Shown here piece by piece: positions 35,707 through 50,079 of a stretch of 64,000 nt of DNA (within the stretch, counting starts at the first letter, position 1; every line of letters begins with the position of its first letter). The translations under genes and the position numbers were made by a program. The stretch lies in NCBI GenBank assembly GCA_965153355.1, contig OZ231126.1, positions 36,146,001 through 36,210,000 of the forward strand, written 5' to 3'. Origin of the DNA: Flaccisagitta enflata (lineage: Eukaryota > Chaetognatha > Sagittoidea > Aphragmophora). The notes beneath the pieces were generated by a model. The model saw only the letters and a list, made by a program, of their open reading frames with translations, searched no databases and was not told the DNA's origin.

Positions 35707-35791
<85 letters not shown>
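35707..35791. repeat. (AAC)n microsatellite
   Basis: Pure trinucleotide array. Confidence 0.95.
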
Positions 35792-36836
35792 CCTTACTTG
35801 CCAGGTATCTGGAGTGCAAAAAGCAGACAACGAGGGTTTTGTGCCATGGTCACACAGAAAGACACAGAAAGACACAGAAAGACACAATAAGGACTTGACC
35901 CTTAACAAAAATTAGAACGTGCAGTGAGAGAGAAACTGTCATACCTGACCAAAACGCCCCCCTCTAAGTGGCTAACGTTAGTCAACCATTACGTCAGGAT
36001 GATGAATAAATCTGTGAGTTAGAGAGAATTGTGGTGAACTATGAAGAAAAAAATGTAGTCAGACTGAGAAGCTGGTTCGAATATGTTGACACTCAGCAGT
36101 GAGGCAGAAATGAAAGCTTTGGACTAGCGGGATTATTGTGGAGTGAAACAAGTACATCAGTACTTCTTGCTAAAGATTGCCATAGTGAGGTATGGAATCG
36201 AGTCACAAAAAGTAGAAAAATGATCTTGAGAAAAACAATTTTCATTTTCCAGAAACCGGGGAAAAAACTGTGTTGAGCGGTTGTTGCGCGGGAAAGCGAA
36301 GCAACTCTGTGATTACATTTACATAATTCATGCTGAGTGGTCCGCTTTCCTCTTTCTGCGCTTGTGTTTTTTTTTTGTTTTTTTTTTTGCTGACGTTAAA
36401 TAACTCCCCGCGTTTGTGTTTTCATCTCTGAGATTACATTCTTGAGTGAGCCGTCGTTAGAAAGCGTTGAGGAGGTGTGAAACGGTGATGGGGCCACCGG
36501 GATGGAGGATGAAGGCAGATAATCTGTGGGACATTGTTGATGTGTAACGCTCAAGGCTACCAACCGAACAACATTTCGTTGATAAAGGTACGTAAGGCGG
36601 CAATAACGCCAATAACGGATATTAAAGGGATTTGTTATTACCAATAAATGAAAAAAGAATTGTATAAGGGATCAAAATTCTTTATTCGCTATGGGCGGAT
36701 TTTTATTATATCTAAGGTAACAGTATAGCTATTGTATTGGAAAACCATTAAACTGCGATCAACCCATTGGCAACTGACAAAAAATCCAGAAAAGCTGATT
36801 GTCCAAAAAAAATATCAAAAAATGTCACAAGAAAAT

Positions 36837-36955
<119 letters not shown>

Positions 36956-37066
36956 TTTATGACAGAAAGAACGCAAAGGCGATAAACTCGATTCCAGCCT
37001 CGGGGGCAGCTTTGCGTAAATCTGATGTTGAAGAACAAAAAAAATATCATTTAACACTTGGGGGAG

Positions 37067-37429
<363 letters not shown>

Positions 37430-37592
37430 AAACGATAAAACGACAGAGAATGAGAGATGGAAGGCAAGGGAGAGATGCAATGCCGGGGAGAGAAGGCTCG
37501 CCTTTCCAAAGCCACGGGCGCTATTTCATCACGAAGTTGACTGCTTTACTGCCGCTCCTCTATCCGCCAAATCAAAAGCGACAAATGGTATG

Positions 37593-38437
<845 letters not shown>

Positions 38438-38530
38438 AAAGAAGCACGTCGCATGATAAAGACGGGAGCGCTATGAAGACCCGATAGAACGATTCTCAGT
38501 CAGAGACGTTGTATCAACTCGTTCGTTTTT

Positions 38531-38690
38531 AGTCGCGCGCTACGCGACTCTACACCCCGCTTTGTCGGTCTGTCCGTCGGTCCGTCGGTCCGTCGGTCCG
38601 TCCGTTGGTCCGTCACACTTTACTTTTTTTGGGACCTCAAATGTGGCCCCTGCTCACCTGCACGCGACTGGGGTAGCCGTGTATCCGGCC
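38531..38690 (+). mobile_element. AGTCGCG-family element present only in copy B
   Basis: A 160-bp element from AGTCGCGCGCTACGCGACT to GTATCCGGCC, flanked by TTTTT on both sides (38526-38530, 38691-38695). Copy A has the same flanks with a single TTTTT (21368-21372). Confidence 0.9.
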
Positions 38691-38727
38691 TTTTTCTGCT
38701 TAAACCCTGCCACTGGTACGACCTTCC

Positions 38728-38983
38728 GTTTGTCCGCCAGAACACTCGCATGCCCGCCCATTTGTCCGCCGGAACACTCGCATGCCCGCCCATTTGTCCG
38801 CCGGAACACTCGCATGCCCACCCATTTGTCCGCCGGAACACTCGCATGCCCGCCCATTTGTCCGCCGGAACACTCGCATGCCCGCCCGTTTGTCCGCCGG
38901 AACACTCGCATGCCCGCCCATTTGTCCGCCAGAACACTTGCATGCCCGTCCGTTTGTCCGCTTGAGCACTCACATGCCCGCCC
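38728..38983. repeat. 32-bp minisatellite, 8 units
   Basis: Eight tandem units of the repeat that has four in copy A. The first and last units match copy A best, so the extra units arose inside the array. Confidence 0.92.
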
Positions 38984-39091
38984 GTTTGCGCCACCCCGCA
39001 GAGATGACATTTGATCTTCAGTCAGTGACTTTGGCCCAGATTTTTTGACGGAAAATATGAGAACCACACCCTCATTCATTTTCCCGTTTTG

Positions 39092-39095
<4 letters not shown>

Positions 39096-39134
<39 letters not shown>
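39096..39134. repeat. (CT)n microsatellite
   Basis: Counterpart of 21636-21704, about half the length. Confidence 0.95.
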
Positions 39135-39138
<4 letters not shown>

Positions 39139-39209
39139 GTATATATTCATAATTCATGGCGATCTACAGGTCAGAGTTTAGAGCAAAAACAAACAAACTC
39201 GTGCTTTTA

Positions 39210-39784
39210 ACAGGAAATTTGGCACAAACATATTGACATAAAAACGATATTTCTAGATGGCCCAGTGAGTTGAAATTTGAAACATAACCTCCTGACTAGC
39301 TCTACTGGACGTAAGAATGCGCCATTGATCAGTCATGCGACCACTCTCTGCCATAGAAAGCTTCAAACTAGAAATGCGGTGTTAGATTTTGATGGGTTTT
39401 TACCGGCAAAATTTTATGAAGGGAAACACTTATACTTGAGGCCATTTTAGAACTACTGGGGTGGTCTGAAGCAAGCAGTGTATGCAAGGGGTTACTAAGT
39501 TGAGTCCCTCAATGATGTGCAGCACCGGATCCACGCCAAAATCTGCAAAATCGACTGACAAGTTATCATCTATCTTTTTGCTTGATCAAAGACAAAATCG
39601 TCAAATCTGCGACTTATAGACCCTATTTGACATTCAAATAAATTGATATTTACTGCTTTTTGACTCTTACGTATTCATAATAACAATATTTTTGCATTCC
39701 AGCCATATTTTGGACAGATTTTATCTATTTTGAACAGTTATCAATTGTTTTATTGGACTTGTGCCAAATTTCCTGCTCAGGGTG
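39210..39784. mobile_element. TTA-flanked MITE present only in copy B
   Basis: CAGGAAATTTGGCACAA near the left end is inverted as TTGTGCCAAATTTCCTG near the right end. TTA lies on both sides (39207-39209, 39785-39787), with a single TTA at the copy A site (21783-21785). A 3-bp TWA duplication is typical of PIF/Harbinger elements. The right end carries nine extra bases (CTCAGGGTG), so the left terminus may be trimmed. No transposase. Confidence 0.85.
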
Positions 39785-40023
39785 TTAGAAGTGACGTTTT
39801 CACGTAGATGACGGTCACAGACGCTCGCATAAACAAACACAAAAACGAAAAAGCGCTCACGCGCACAACAGCTCTCGGCTGGGAGAGAGATCTAAGGAGG
39901 GACAAATATCTTATCAAATTCATCGTCGCCGAGAAAACGCCCGCCCAATGACGCTCGTCTGATGATGATGACGTAAATTGTGACGTCCACAGATTCGTGC
40001 GTCAGACGTTATGAAAGAAAAAG

Positions 40024-40286
<263 letters not shown>

Positions 40287-40372
40287 CTTTCTTAACTCGA
40301 AGAGCCCAGCCCTTTCAGGCCTCATATAAGCCCTTACAGCATTGTAACACATAAGCAAAGCAGCACATTTTC

Positions 40373-40517
40373 AGTCGCGGGCACGCGACTCTATAACTCG
40401 CTATGTCGGTCCGTCGGTCCGTCTGTAACGCTTCACTTTTTCGGCGTTTTTGGGCGTTTTTCGCATCACCGCTCCTGCCCTGCCCGCGACTTGGGTAGCC
40501 GTTTATCCGGTCTTGTT
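40373..40517 (+). mobile_element. AGTCGCG-family element, intact copy B version
   Basis: Begins AGTCGCGGGCACGCGACT and carries GCCCGCGACT near the 3' end, an exact reverse complement of the first ten bases. Copy A has lost the 5' hairpin. Confidence 0.8.
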
Positions 40518-41048
40518 TTACTGTAAGATCTTAAGGTCACATATAACACTTAACGTGATATTTTTGTTGAAATCTAAAAAACATGTCTCTAACGAATCAA
40601 ATATGATTAAATCTTTCTCTTCATACAGTGGAGCACAGATCTGCGCGTGTTTCAACTTGCATGTAGCAGCCTTTTCCTAAGGATTTGACGGTTTCCATTG
40701 ATCTTTTGCCACGAATGAGACTCGCCCACTTCCTCTCAAGCAATTGCATGTAAAGTTTGCCCGTCAAGTTCGTAAAGTGTATGGTTTGCCGTTACTAAAA
40801 TCTTGCCATTCAAATTCATGATAATTTGACAAAACATTCTCTTCTATTGTACACACTCCACCTATCCGATTATATTCATTCTGAGGTCTTAAGGCGTTTT
40901 CTAGCTATCTTGTTTTAACATCTCAAGTCACTGGCTCAATATCTTCTATGGTTACGATCTATTTAATGATGGGGGGATGGTTATTGTACAGCCGTAGAGG
41001 CGTTAGTTATAATTGAATATCAATTAAATTTCAATCTCCAAGAAATAG

Positions 41049-41054
41049 AGAGGA

Positions 41055-41138
<84 letters not shown>
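41049..41138. repeat. (GA)n then (CAGA)n
   Basis: Adjoins the empty TA site of the copy A MITE. Confidence 0.95.
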
Positions 41139-42039
41139 GATAGAGATACAGGGAAACAGAGAGAGTCAATGAGCGAGACAGACAGAAAAGCTGACCATCA
41201 GACAGAACAAGAGACACTCAGACACAAAAAAATATACACACTAATAGACCGACAGGATGCCCTACTATTGCATCCACATTTTACACCCATGCCCCAAATG
41301 TTCAATGATGAAGCATATTATGAAGCATATGAAGCATATCACTAATAGGACAAAACTTTGTGATATTCACCATTACGTTGTTTTATCAAACTGTTCGCAA
41401 TGATAAACGCTGCAGTGCATTTAGTAAATGATAACAATTTCAAATAGGTAGGTTTTAACAAGCGTAATTTCAAAATCACCAATAATTTAAAGACAATCAA
41501 AAAGAAAAAGAAAAAATACTTTTGTCAATAGTGACCCAACGAAATCAGATTGAAATCACAGCTAGATACTCAAGTGAAGGCACAGCCGCACAGCTAACGA
41601 TTTCAGGCAAAAGATTACTTTTTAAGATGAATCACTGGGAAAAGGCCGCTACGGTTTACAAAAGAGAGGCACAGCACAGCACAACTTATATCCATAGTTA
41701 TTCTTAGTATGCATATTTTCCTTTACAGTTCAAGAAAAGACGTCCTTGTCCACGCACCATCTTTTACGTTTAAAAGAGGTGGTTGACCTGGCTTCTCATG
41801 AGCCTATGTCTACTTCGCACGATTTAATCTAAACTACTTCACCGAATCTCTTAGGTCTTGTGATCCGATACGGCAAATATGCAGGTTTTAATTTCTACAA
41901 AATGTATGTTTGCCATTGTAGACATTGTTTCCAATCGTGAAAGCGCGTTACTTGGCCCGATTTCGCGCGAGTTGTTCCATTCCTTCACAAGATCGTATCA
42001 TGCTTCACGAAAGCCGACGTCGACTTTTCCGTGGGCGCT

Positions 42040-42474
42040 TCATTGAGTTGACGGGGTCGCTTCGTCGTCATTTCCAGCGCTCTCGTCGACAACGACGGTG
42101 CAGCAAGCGTCGCTTTGGCAACTCTTCACGGGCTGTGGAGCCGGAATTTCGACGCAGCAAGCGGATCCTCGCTTGCGGCAAACTCGCATCATTTTGCCGG
42201 ATTTGGCTTTGGCGATCTTTCCCGTTACCACCTTGGAGGCCTTCGATGATCTGCAAGGCGTCGGGTTGATGTTGGCGTGTTGACGTTGATGAGCGAGTTG
42301 ATGCATGATTGCCTGCTCCATCTCGGGAGTAATGGTACCATCAAAAGGAACCATCTGGCGCGGTGTTGGGGCATGGCCATGACTGTGACCATGACTGTGA
42401 CCATGACTGTGACCATGAGAATGACCATGAGAATGATCGTGACCATGGCCTTGGTATTGATTAGGGTTATTCAT
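42040..42474 (-). CDS. His-rich / Cys-rich putative metal-binding protein (copy B)
   Basis: A 144-codon counterpart of the copy A gene, with five SHGH repeats instead of six and Ala for Ser in GKIAKAK. All seven cysteines are kept. The frame stays open upstream for 33 more codons, but that leader is Asn/Lys low complexity and is not shared with copy A, so translation is taken to begin at MNNPNQYQ. Three of the SHGH repeats use AGT for Ser where copy A uses TCT. No partner gene lies close by. Confidence 0.65.
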   Translation of the reverse strand: MNNPNQYQGHGHDHSHGHSHGHSHGHSHGHSHGHAPTPRQMVPFDGTITPEMEQAIMHQLAHQRQHANINPTPCRSSKASKVVTGKIAKAKSGKMMRVCRKRGSACCVEIPAPQPVKSCQSDACCTVVVDESAGNDDEATPSTQ

Positions 42475-42748
42475 CTTCTTGTCAAAGCAGAAAAAGTTAT
42501 CTCTTTTAAATGCTCTTTTGTTTTGTTTTGTTTTATTTTGTTTCGTTGTGTTAGGTTTGTTTTTTTCATTCAATTAGTTTCTAACAAAAGTTGACGATCG
42601 CCTGTAAAATACTAAACAAAACATGAGAATGAATCTTTGGCAAGATCAAACGTTATAATGAAAAAAAAAATCAAAAAAGAGGTCGCCAACTCAACAAATA
42701 CATCCAATCTTGTTTTATTTCAATTTTATAGAAAACCATTTGAGCACC

Positions 42749-42750
<2 letters not shown>

Positions 42751-42802
<52 letters not shown>
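42751..42802. repeat. (GT)n microsatellite
   Basis: About 26 units, half the copy A length. Confidence 0.95.
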
Positions 42803-42804
<2 letters not shown>

Positions 42805-42879
42805 CGCGTGCGTGTGTGTTTGTCTATCTGTCTATCTGTCTGTCTGACTGCCTGTGTCTGTGTGTGTATTTGTATGTGG

Positions 42880-43013
42880 GTCGAGACCGACAGACGGACA
42901 AACCCTCTTAAAGAGTTGCTAGTCCGTGACTAAAGAGTTGATTTTGAGGCCGACATATTGCATATCACTGCCCCTGCCGACCCGCATGCAGTAAGAAGCA
43001 TGTTTGGCCTTGT
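42880..43013. mobile_element. chimeric AGTCGCG-family remnant (copy B)
   Basis: Counterpart of 25575-25702 with the same fusion of opposite-facing ends, so the rearrangement predates the A/B split. Confidence 0.5.
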
Positions 43014-43061
43014 TCCCTTCAAAATGGTAAAAAGTTAGGGCATCATCAAAAAAGGTAACAT

Positions 43062-43275
43062 GTTCTTTTTAGTCACGTGCTACGCGACTCTACACCCCGC
43101 TTTGTCCGTCCTTCCATCCATCCGGCCATCTGTCTGTCGGTTGGTCGGTCACGTTTTACTTTTTTATGGTTTTTATTCCTTGACCTCGCTGCTCCTGCCC
43201 AAATGCTCTATTGACCTCAAATATGGCCCCTGACCAACCGCACGCGACTGGGGTAGCCGTGTATCCAGCCTCGTT
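43062..43275 (+). mobile_element. AGTCGCG-family element (copy B)
   Basis: Counterpart of 25757-25968. Begins T5-AGTCACGTGCTACGCGACT and ends CAGCCTCGTT. Confidence 0.85.
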
Positions 43276-43393
43276 GGATTATTACATGATCCGATTATGG
43301 AGGACTAACTAGGTCCCATGAGCTATGCTTCAACATGGTAAAGCTCAACTGGGCAAGTTTGAGGTCAAAATGTTCCCGTCATCTCTATTCTAA

Positions 43394-43569
43394 CAAGGCC
43401 GGATACAAGGTCACCAAAGTCGCGTGCGGGTGGGCAGAGGTAAGAGGACCAGAGATAGAAAAGAACGCCCGCAACGCCGAAAAATCAAAGTGTTCCCAAA
43501 CAACCAATGGGCGTACAAACGAACCGACAGACAGACCGATCGGCATAGCGGGTTTGGGAGTCGCGAGCT
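43394..43569 (-). mobile_element. AGTCGCG-family element (copy B)
   Basis: Counterpart of 27070-27248. The facing fragment follows at about 43581-43710. Confidence 0.65.
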
Positions 43570-43976
43570 TACAATTGTTTGTCGTGCGCACGCGACTCTT
43601 TAATTCGCTTTGACCCTGTGGTCATTCCAAGACAGTCCTTTGGCAACTCTTTGCCCTGCGGCATTAACGGGCGGTATTTGCGTCCCTGCCCCTGCCCAGG
43701 AGTTCACCCTCATGAGACTTGCCGTATCTAAGACACTCTTATTTCCGGAAACCGACAAGACCCAAAACAAATAAGCAGCATGCAGTAATCACAAAATGAC
43801 TCAAATGTATCTGACATCAGAATTTAAGATTCCCCGCTGTATGGAATGAAATTCACTAAGTGTGATCTTAGCTACTACTTTGCATGCTAGATTAGAAACA
43901 GAGACGGATAAACAGTTAGGCACTCCGGTAGACTGACACACAAATAGGCCGAAGTACAGAATAGTAAACAAATCGA

Positions 43977-45804
43977 CAACTCAAAAACACAGGCAAATTG
44001 TAGTGGTGATAATACCAAAAAGTCAATGATCCTTTTATTTGGGATATAAATTGAAAAAGATGAATGAATGTATGAAAAGATAGGTCATTGATACCTTCAT
44101 AGATGCGAACCTTTGCTAAGTGACAAGCTAAGACCCTTCTATCTAAAGAAATTCACTGTAATTGACATTACATTTTTTTTACGTGAATTTAAAGTTTGCT
44201 GATTTGAGTGACCGAGCCAAGAGTCTTCACTGTTCATATTGAAAATCAATGGTAAACATACAAAGTCAGTTCTATTGTTCTTCCGTTGCATCTGTTTTAT
44301 ATTTTCATTAAAAACAAAACAAAAAGGAATTTATCGATTTTCGGTGCCGTCACGTCATTCCCAACATTTTCTCTCTCTGAAAATCAATAATTAACTACAT
44401 CTAGAATTTCTATTTCTTTTCCATTTCTTCCATTGCTTCTAAGCGTCTCTTCCACACGACTAGAGCGATAAAAAGACACGAGAGAAACAAAACAAGTTTG
44501 AGATCGATTGCCGTCGCAATCAAGTCAAAGCAAAATCTGGCAATCCCAAAAAAGGATGTCGCTTCAATTTTTTTTTACTCCGACATTCCCAAAAAGGGAG
44601 GTGGTTCCCATTTCATTCCGGCATTCCCAAAAAAGGACAAATTTTCAATTCTATTCCATTATCTTCCATGGCGCCCATTTCATAATCTACGAACATCAAT
44701 CCATTATCGTACATTACAGTTACACCCCGCTTTGATGGATACAAGAGAAATGGAAATCCATTAACAATGGATAAAAGTGCATGACTTTTCTGTGTTATCT
44801 GATTTTGTTTTCGTATTGGTAAAGACATGAACCCATCAAACACAAGCAAAGTCTTATAATGCCTGGACATCCGTCATTGAGAGGTATAACTGTAGGTCAT
44901 AATTAACTACATCGGCGCAAAGATGCCGAACTGATCTCCGACATTCCCGAAAAAAAGGGAAAGCAAAAGCGCATATAGAGAGAAAGCGAGTCATATGATA
45001 GGATTAAAGGGAATCAAATGGACGTAAAAAAATGGAGATGCTTGCACAGAAATCAACGCCTCCGCCATCTGTTCGGATTACGTCATCCTTTCAAGAGGTG
45101 CACATCTTAGTGATCGAAGATGACTCGATGCCACACTGTGATTGTGACAATATGTTATTACGATAATGATAATTTCAATTAGAAAGTATTGAGCGGATTC
45201 AGCTGCCACTGCCAACCGTTGGGACATCTTTCACTACTACACCGCAAACAAAACAGTACACAATTTAAGGAAAAGGCTACAACGTGAAGTATGAGCAACA
45301 ATTGTTTCTGATTCCATTTGATTCGTACTTGACTATCGAGTCACGTTTGAGTCATCATTCGTCGGGAATTGCGCACAATGATTTGGTCATCTTTTAAGAG
45401 GCGTATCAACGTCAAAAACGTGTACAATGTTCCATCTACCAAAAACCTTCCGTTTCTAAAGGCCTCCACATATTTGCAATACTCAAATGGCTTGGAAGTC
45501 AGTGAATTTAGAACGCGAATTTTTTCCTTCAAGTTTGACCAGTATTTGGCTTTTTTGATGCCTTGTCTTGGAAGTTGAATAGTTTTATAAAATCACCGTG
45601 ATCAAAGCCAAACAAAAAAGTTCGAGTTCTAGACCCACTGGAAAATGTCTTTAAAAAAACCCGCATCCAACAAACAGTCTCATCTTCCCACGAGTTACGT
45701 ACATCTGAGCTTACAGTCAAAGATTTTTTTTCTTTCCGTCATCCATCAATGAAATCCTTGTTATTGCGCTGGCTCGCCGCCTCCGCGCCTCTTTCCTCTC
45801 ACCT
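43977..45804. other. conserved intergenic region (copy B)
   Basis: Counterpart of 28242-30082. Frames in this interval are interrupted relative to copy A. Confidence 0.45.
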
Positions 45805-46880
45805 CTAATAATCTCGATCTCTTCCTCTTCCTCTTCCGCCGCCTCCTCTGCCGCCTCCTCTTTCCGATCTTTCCTCGCCATAATCGAGCACGACGTCTCG
45901 ACCTCCGATGGCGGTGCCACTCATGGAGTTGAAGGCGTTCATGGCGTCGTCGGGCGTCTCAAACTCCACGTAGCCGAAACCTTTGATTCTGCCATCGAAT
46001 CTGAGCGGAAGTCGGGCCTGTTTGGCGCCGAACGCGGATCTCAGCGAATCCTCGTCGATGGAAAAAGGCAAATTGCCCACGAAAAGGGTTCTGGTGACCC
46101 CTTCCAAATCCTTTCGCGTCACGTAGCTGTTGCCACCACCTCGGCCTCGACCACCTCCGCGACCACCACGGCTGCCGGAGCGGGAACGATCGGCGCTACC
46201 AAAGCCACCACCACCGCCGCCTCCTCTTCCTCTTCCTCCTCCTCCTCCCGCTCCATCTCTCTCCTCGTTGTAATCGAGAATGAGATCGCGGCCTTTGACG
46301 CTGGTGCCATTCATGTTATTGAATGCATCAGATGCCTCATCGGGAGTGTTGAATTCCATGTAACCTGTACATGAATTTTAAAAATATGATTTAACGAAGT
46401 CAAAAGAAATAATGAAATGGAATGTTACCATCATAAACCCCTGTCACATACCAGTGACAATCTATCATCAGCAATGTCTCTGCGCATTCTCTCTCCTACA
46501 AGAAAACATCAGAGTAGGTCAGCATATGGGCCCTCTGGATCGTTCAGCTGACCGACCGGCCAACCGACTGACAGAACCTCTGTCAGACATGCCTGGATGA
46601 TGCACATCGCACTTTCAAGTAAGGGTTTGGTAAGTTAACACCAATATTCACTCAGTAAGATTTCTTCGCACTCACCGAAGCCCTTGAGTCTACCATCTTC
46701 CCAGACCGGGAGTCGGGCGGATTGGCAGCCGAAAGCGGAAATCAGTTCTTCCTCTTCGATGGTCCACGGCAAGTTCTTGACAAAGAGAGTTCTGGTGATC
46801 CCTTCCAAATCCAATCTGGGTTCGCGATCGTAACCACCGCGACCACGCCCACGTCCACGTCCGCGTCCACGATCACCCAT
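45805..46880 (-). CDS. two-RRM, RGG-rich RNA-binding protein (copy B)
   Basis: Coding exons 46676-46880 and 45805-46364 with the same GT-AG intron, giving 254 residues. It differs from copy A by one fewer Gly in the linker run and Glu for Asp in EERSERGG near the C-terminus. Most other coding differences are synonymous (for example in the codons around RNP1 of RRM1), while the intron and flanks differ more freely. Upstream, the start context is ACAAAATGG rather than CATAATGG. The second acceptor/donor pair upstream is also kept. Confidence 0.9.
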
Positions 46881-47149
46881 TTTTGTGGTTGGTTTGTATG
46901 AGCTGAAGACGCTTCGTGCGAATGTCGATCTCTGCAAAGGCAAAGAGGCTGTTTAGAATTGGGCCGGATTCATGACAGGCAGAGACGCTTCAAAGGTGAT
47001 TTGGGGCATTTAAGGCGATTTAACTAATGTCCAATATGTACGTTTTACAGATGTAGGAACCCACCAATCGATGAGCAAACTGACCAAGAGTAAGAGTGGG
47101 AAATGAGTCGGTTGGTAGACTCAAGTATCCTGTGGCACTAACCTTTTGA

Positions 47150-48047
47150 TCAGGAAGATCCTTTTAGGTTGAAATGTTCTGAACGCCGGGCTTCAATGTT
47201 TTGATCTCAATCTGAATTTTCTTTATAAGTTTTCTCGATAAGTTTTTCTTTTTTCTTTTTTTTTTTCTCAAATAAACTGCGAGTATCTGTAATTAGAATA
47301 ATTCTCCGATATAGTAATTCGGTAAAATTACATGGAACATAGCATGGTCAAGTAATTGTGCAGGTGAAAACAAAATTTGACATATATACGTTAGAAATTC
47401 ACGCTAATTTTCTAGAAAAATAACGAAGATAAACTTAACTCAGTGCATAACATTGATATCAATGAAAAATTGCCGCTATCTCGGGACGCAAATTCTTGAA
47501 TTTTGTTTCATTTTCTGCTAAAATTTCATCTATAATTATGATTTTATGAGATTTATATCATCAATCTCCTTCCTAACAATAATGCATTGCAATGATTTCA
47601 TAACAACCGTATCAGCAAGTCGAATATTGTCAACATTTACACAATGACTTAATACTAATCAGTAACAACGCACAGGTACATTCAAAACACAATGAGACGA
47701 TATCAAAGGTTTTCATCAAAAATGAATTCAACGGCAATAGGAAAAAATATAAGCTAGTATAAAAAAAACAGGTTCTAGCTATAACTATGAAAGTGAAAAG
47801 GGGCACTTGAATAATGAGTTTTCGCTAAAGACCTACAAGCTCAATATTGAGATATCAACGTTATCAAACCCTATATGGGGAAAATGTAAATGTACAGTCA
47901 AAAGGGCATGTCTGTTTTTCAAAGCATCTAGCCGGATGAAAATCGGCGACTTGTTCCAAAAATCAAAAATGTAAAATCAAAAATATTGTGCATGAAAGTT
48001 CAATACGTGAATTTTAAATCAGACTCGCTTGAAAGAGACACACAATA
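47150..48047. other. conserved upstream region (copy B)
   Basis: Counterpart of 31424-32327. No gene. Confidence 0.4.
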
Positions 48048-48244
48048 AACAAGGCCGGATACACGGCTACCCTAGTCGCGTGCGGGTGGGCAGGGGCTGT
48101 ATTTGAGGTCACTTGATCATTTGGGCAGGAGCAGTGAGGCCAAAGACCTAAAAAACCCCAAAAAAGTCAAGTGTGACAGACAGACCGAGGGACGGACCGA
48201 GGGACGGACCGACAAAGCAGAGTGTGGAGTCGCGTAGCACGCGA
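48048..48244 (-). mobile_element. AGTCGCG-family element upstream of the RNA-binding gene (copy B)
   Basis: Longer form than copy A: it keeps GGGGCTGTATTTGAGGTCAC and GGGCAGGAGCAGTGAGG. Confidence 0.85.
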
Positions 48245-50079
48245 CATTTGGAAGAAAGGCTGTAAAGCCATTGCCCCACGCTGGTAAAGATGAACAAAAT
48301 TGAAAACGTTCCTACTAACTTGGTTAGGAAAATGAAGCATGATGTAAATCAAATTCAACGATGCAAACATACTGACCAGTGACCACCAATGAGTTACAGA
48401 GTTCTGTGCACACAACAAAATTGTAAAAGTAATTTGTTGTAAAAGGTCTTGGAAGTGCGGCCTACTACTCAATGGTCATTTTAAAATAATTCATAAACTT
48501 GTTGGTTCTTTACGTCCTAATCCACTGACACTAACCACTTCTCTTTACCACTCAACTTTTCCATCAAAAGAACATTTTTTCTGCCTACTCAACACTCATT
48601 CCCACCTGTTCTACCAACTCTATCATTTTACCACTTTCTCATCTCTCATTTCCACTTTATCCACTAACACCTTTAACTCCATCTTGATTGTTACTTCCAC
48701 CTACCCACACTAGCACCTCTTTACGACTACTCGTGAACTCAACAATTTTACCGTCATCTCAACTCTTGTTCTTCAATCTTCATACTCCACCAACTCTGTA
48801 ACCCACACATACTGACCTATTCCACCATCTCAGCATTTACACCAGCACCTCAAGTCCTCAACACTTATCAACACTAAGTCTATCCTCCCACCAACTCATT
48901 GTACGTCTACAACCATCTTTTTACTTTTCAGTCTCCTACATGGTATCAACACCTACAGCACAATCACCACACCTGTTGGCACCTTTCCTATAAACTCAGT
49001 TTTTTTACCACAATCCTTATGCTCTTAGCCTTTTATTCCACTAGCAAAACCTTCTTATCATCGTCTCAACACATATTTCCACCAACTTAACTGTTTGACT
49101 ACAATCGTATTCCAGCACTCCGCCGACATACCAAATTCATCACCATCTTACCACTTGTTTCCATCTACTCCACTAACTTAACTCTTGTACCACCATCCAA
49201 ACACTTTTTTCCACTTACTACATCAAATCAACTCATTTGTCACTGCTCATCTACTTCAACATCTACACCAACTTCTCAGGATTTATGTTCTCCTTCTCCA
49301 AAAACTAAACACTCACACTACCATTTAACACTTTTTGCAACCTACTTCATCAACTGTTTCACCAAACTGTTTTTCCAGGCTCCTCACTATCATCTCGACA
49401 CTTATCACTTGTACCACCAACCTGACACTTCAGTGCACCAACCTCACCAACTACACTTTTTCGCCACAGGCTTATTCCACTTCTCCACAATTCAACACTT
49501 TTATTATCAACTCATAACTTCCTTTCACCTACTCCACTTACTGAACTGTTTGACCACAAACTTTTTCTGCTTTAACACAAAGTCAATAATTTCAACACCA
49601 TATCACATACTTCTCTCTATTCCATCAACTCAACTGCCTCACCACAATCCTCTCTACACTTAAACACATTTACCACTATCCCAACACTTACTCATACTAA
49701 ACCAACTCAACTGTTTTACCACAATCTTTTTCCATTAACCACTAATTCAGCACTTTCACCACCATATTACTTACCTCAACCTACCCCAACTCAACTATTT
49801 TGCCATAATTCCTTCAAAAACTCAACACTCACTTCCATATCTTAACTGTTTTGCCACAATCTCTTCCACAACTCAACACTTACACCACCATCTCAACACT
49901 TCCTACCACCTACTCCACCGACTCAACGGTTTTGCCATCGCAACACTTTCTTCCAGCCACTTAACCAACTCAACTGTTTTGCAACAATCTCTTCCACAAC
50001 TCAACACTTTCACCACCAATTCAACACTTGCTTCCACCGACTCCACCAATTCAGCTGTTTGACCAAAATCTCCTCCACA

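Noticed and set aside
36075-36100. tRNA B-box-like GGTTCGAATATG
   Set aside because: No A box at the right distance, and the copy A counterpart reads GGTACGAATATG.
38728-38983. CRISPR-like array
   Set aside because: Units are contiguous 32-bp repeats without unique spacers, and the context is eukaryotic.
38654-39157. Cys/Gly-rich repeat protein (NGRACECSGGQ) on the minus strand
   Set aside because: The 32-bp period forces frame cycling, the four-unit copy A version breaks the frame differently, and the N-terminus is a GA repeat.
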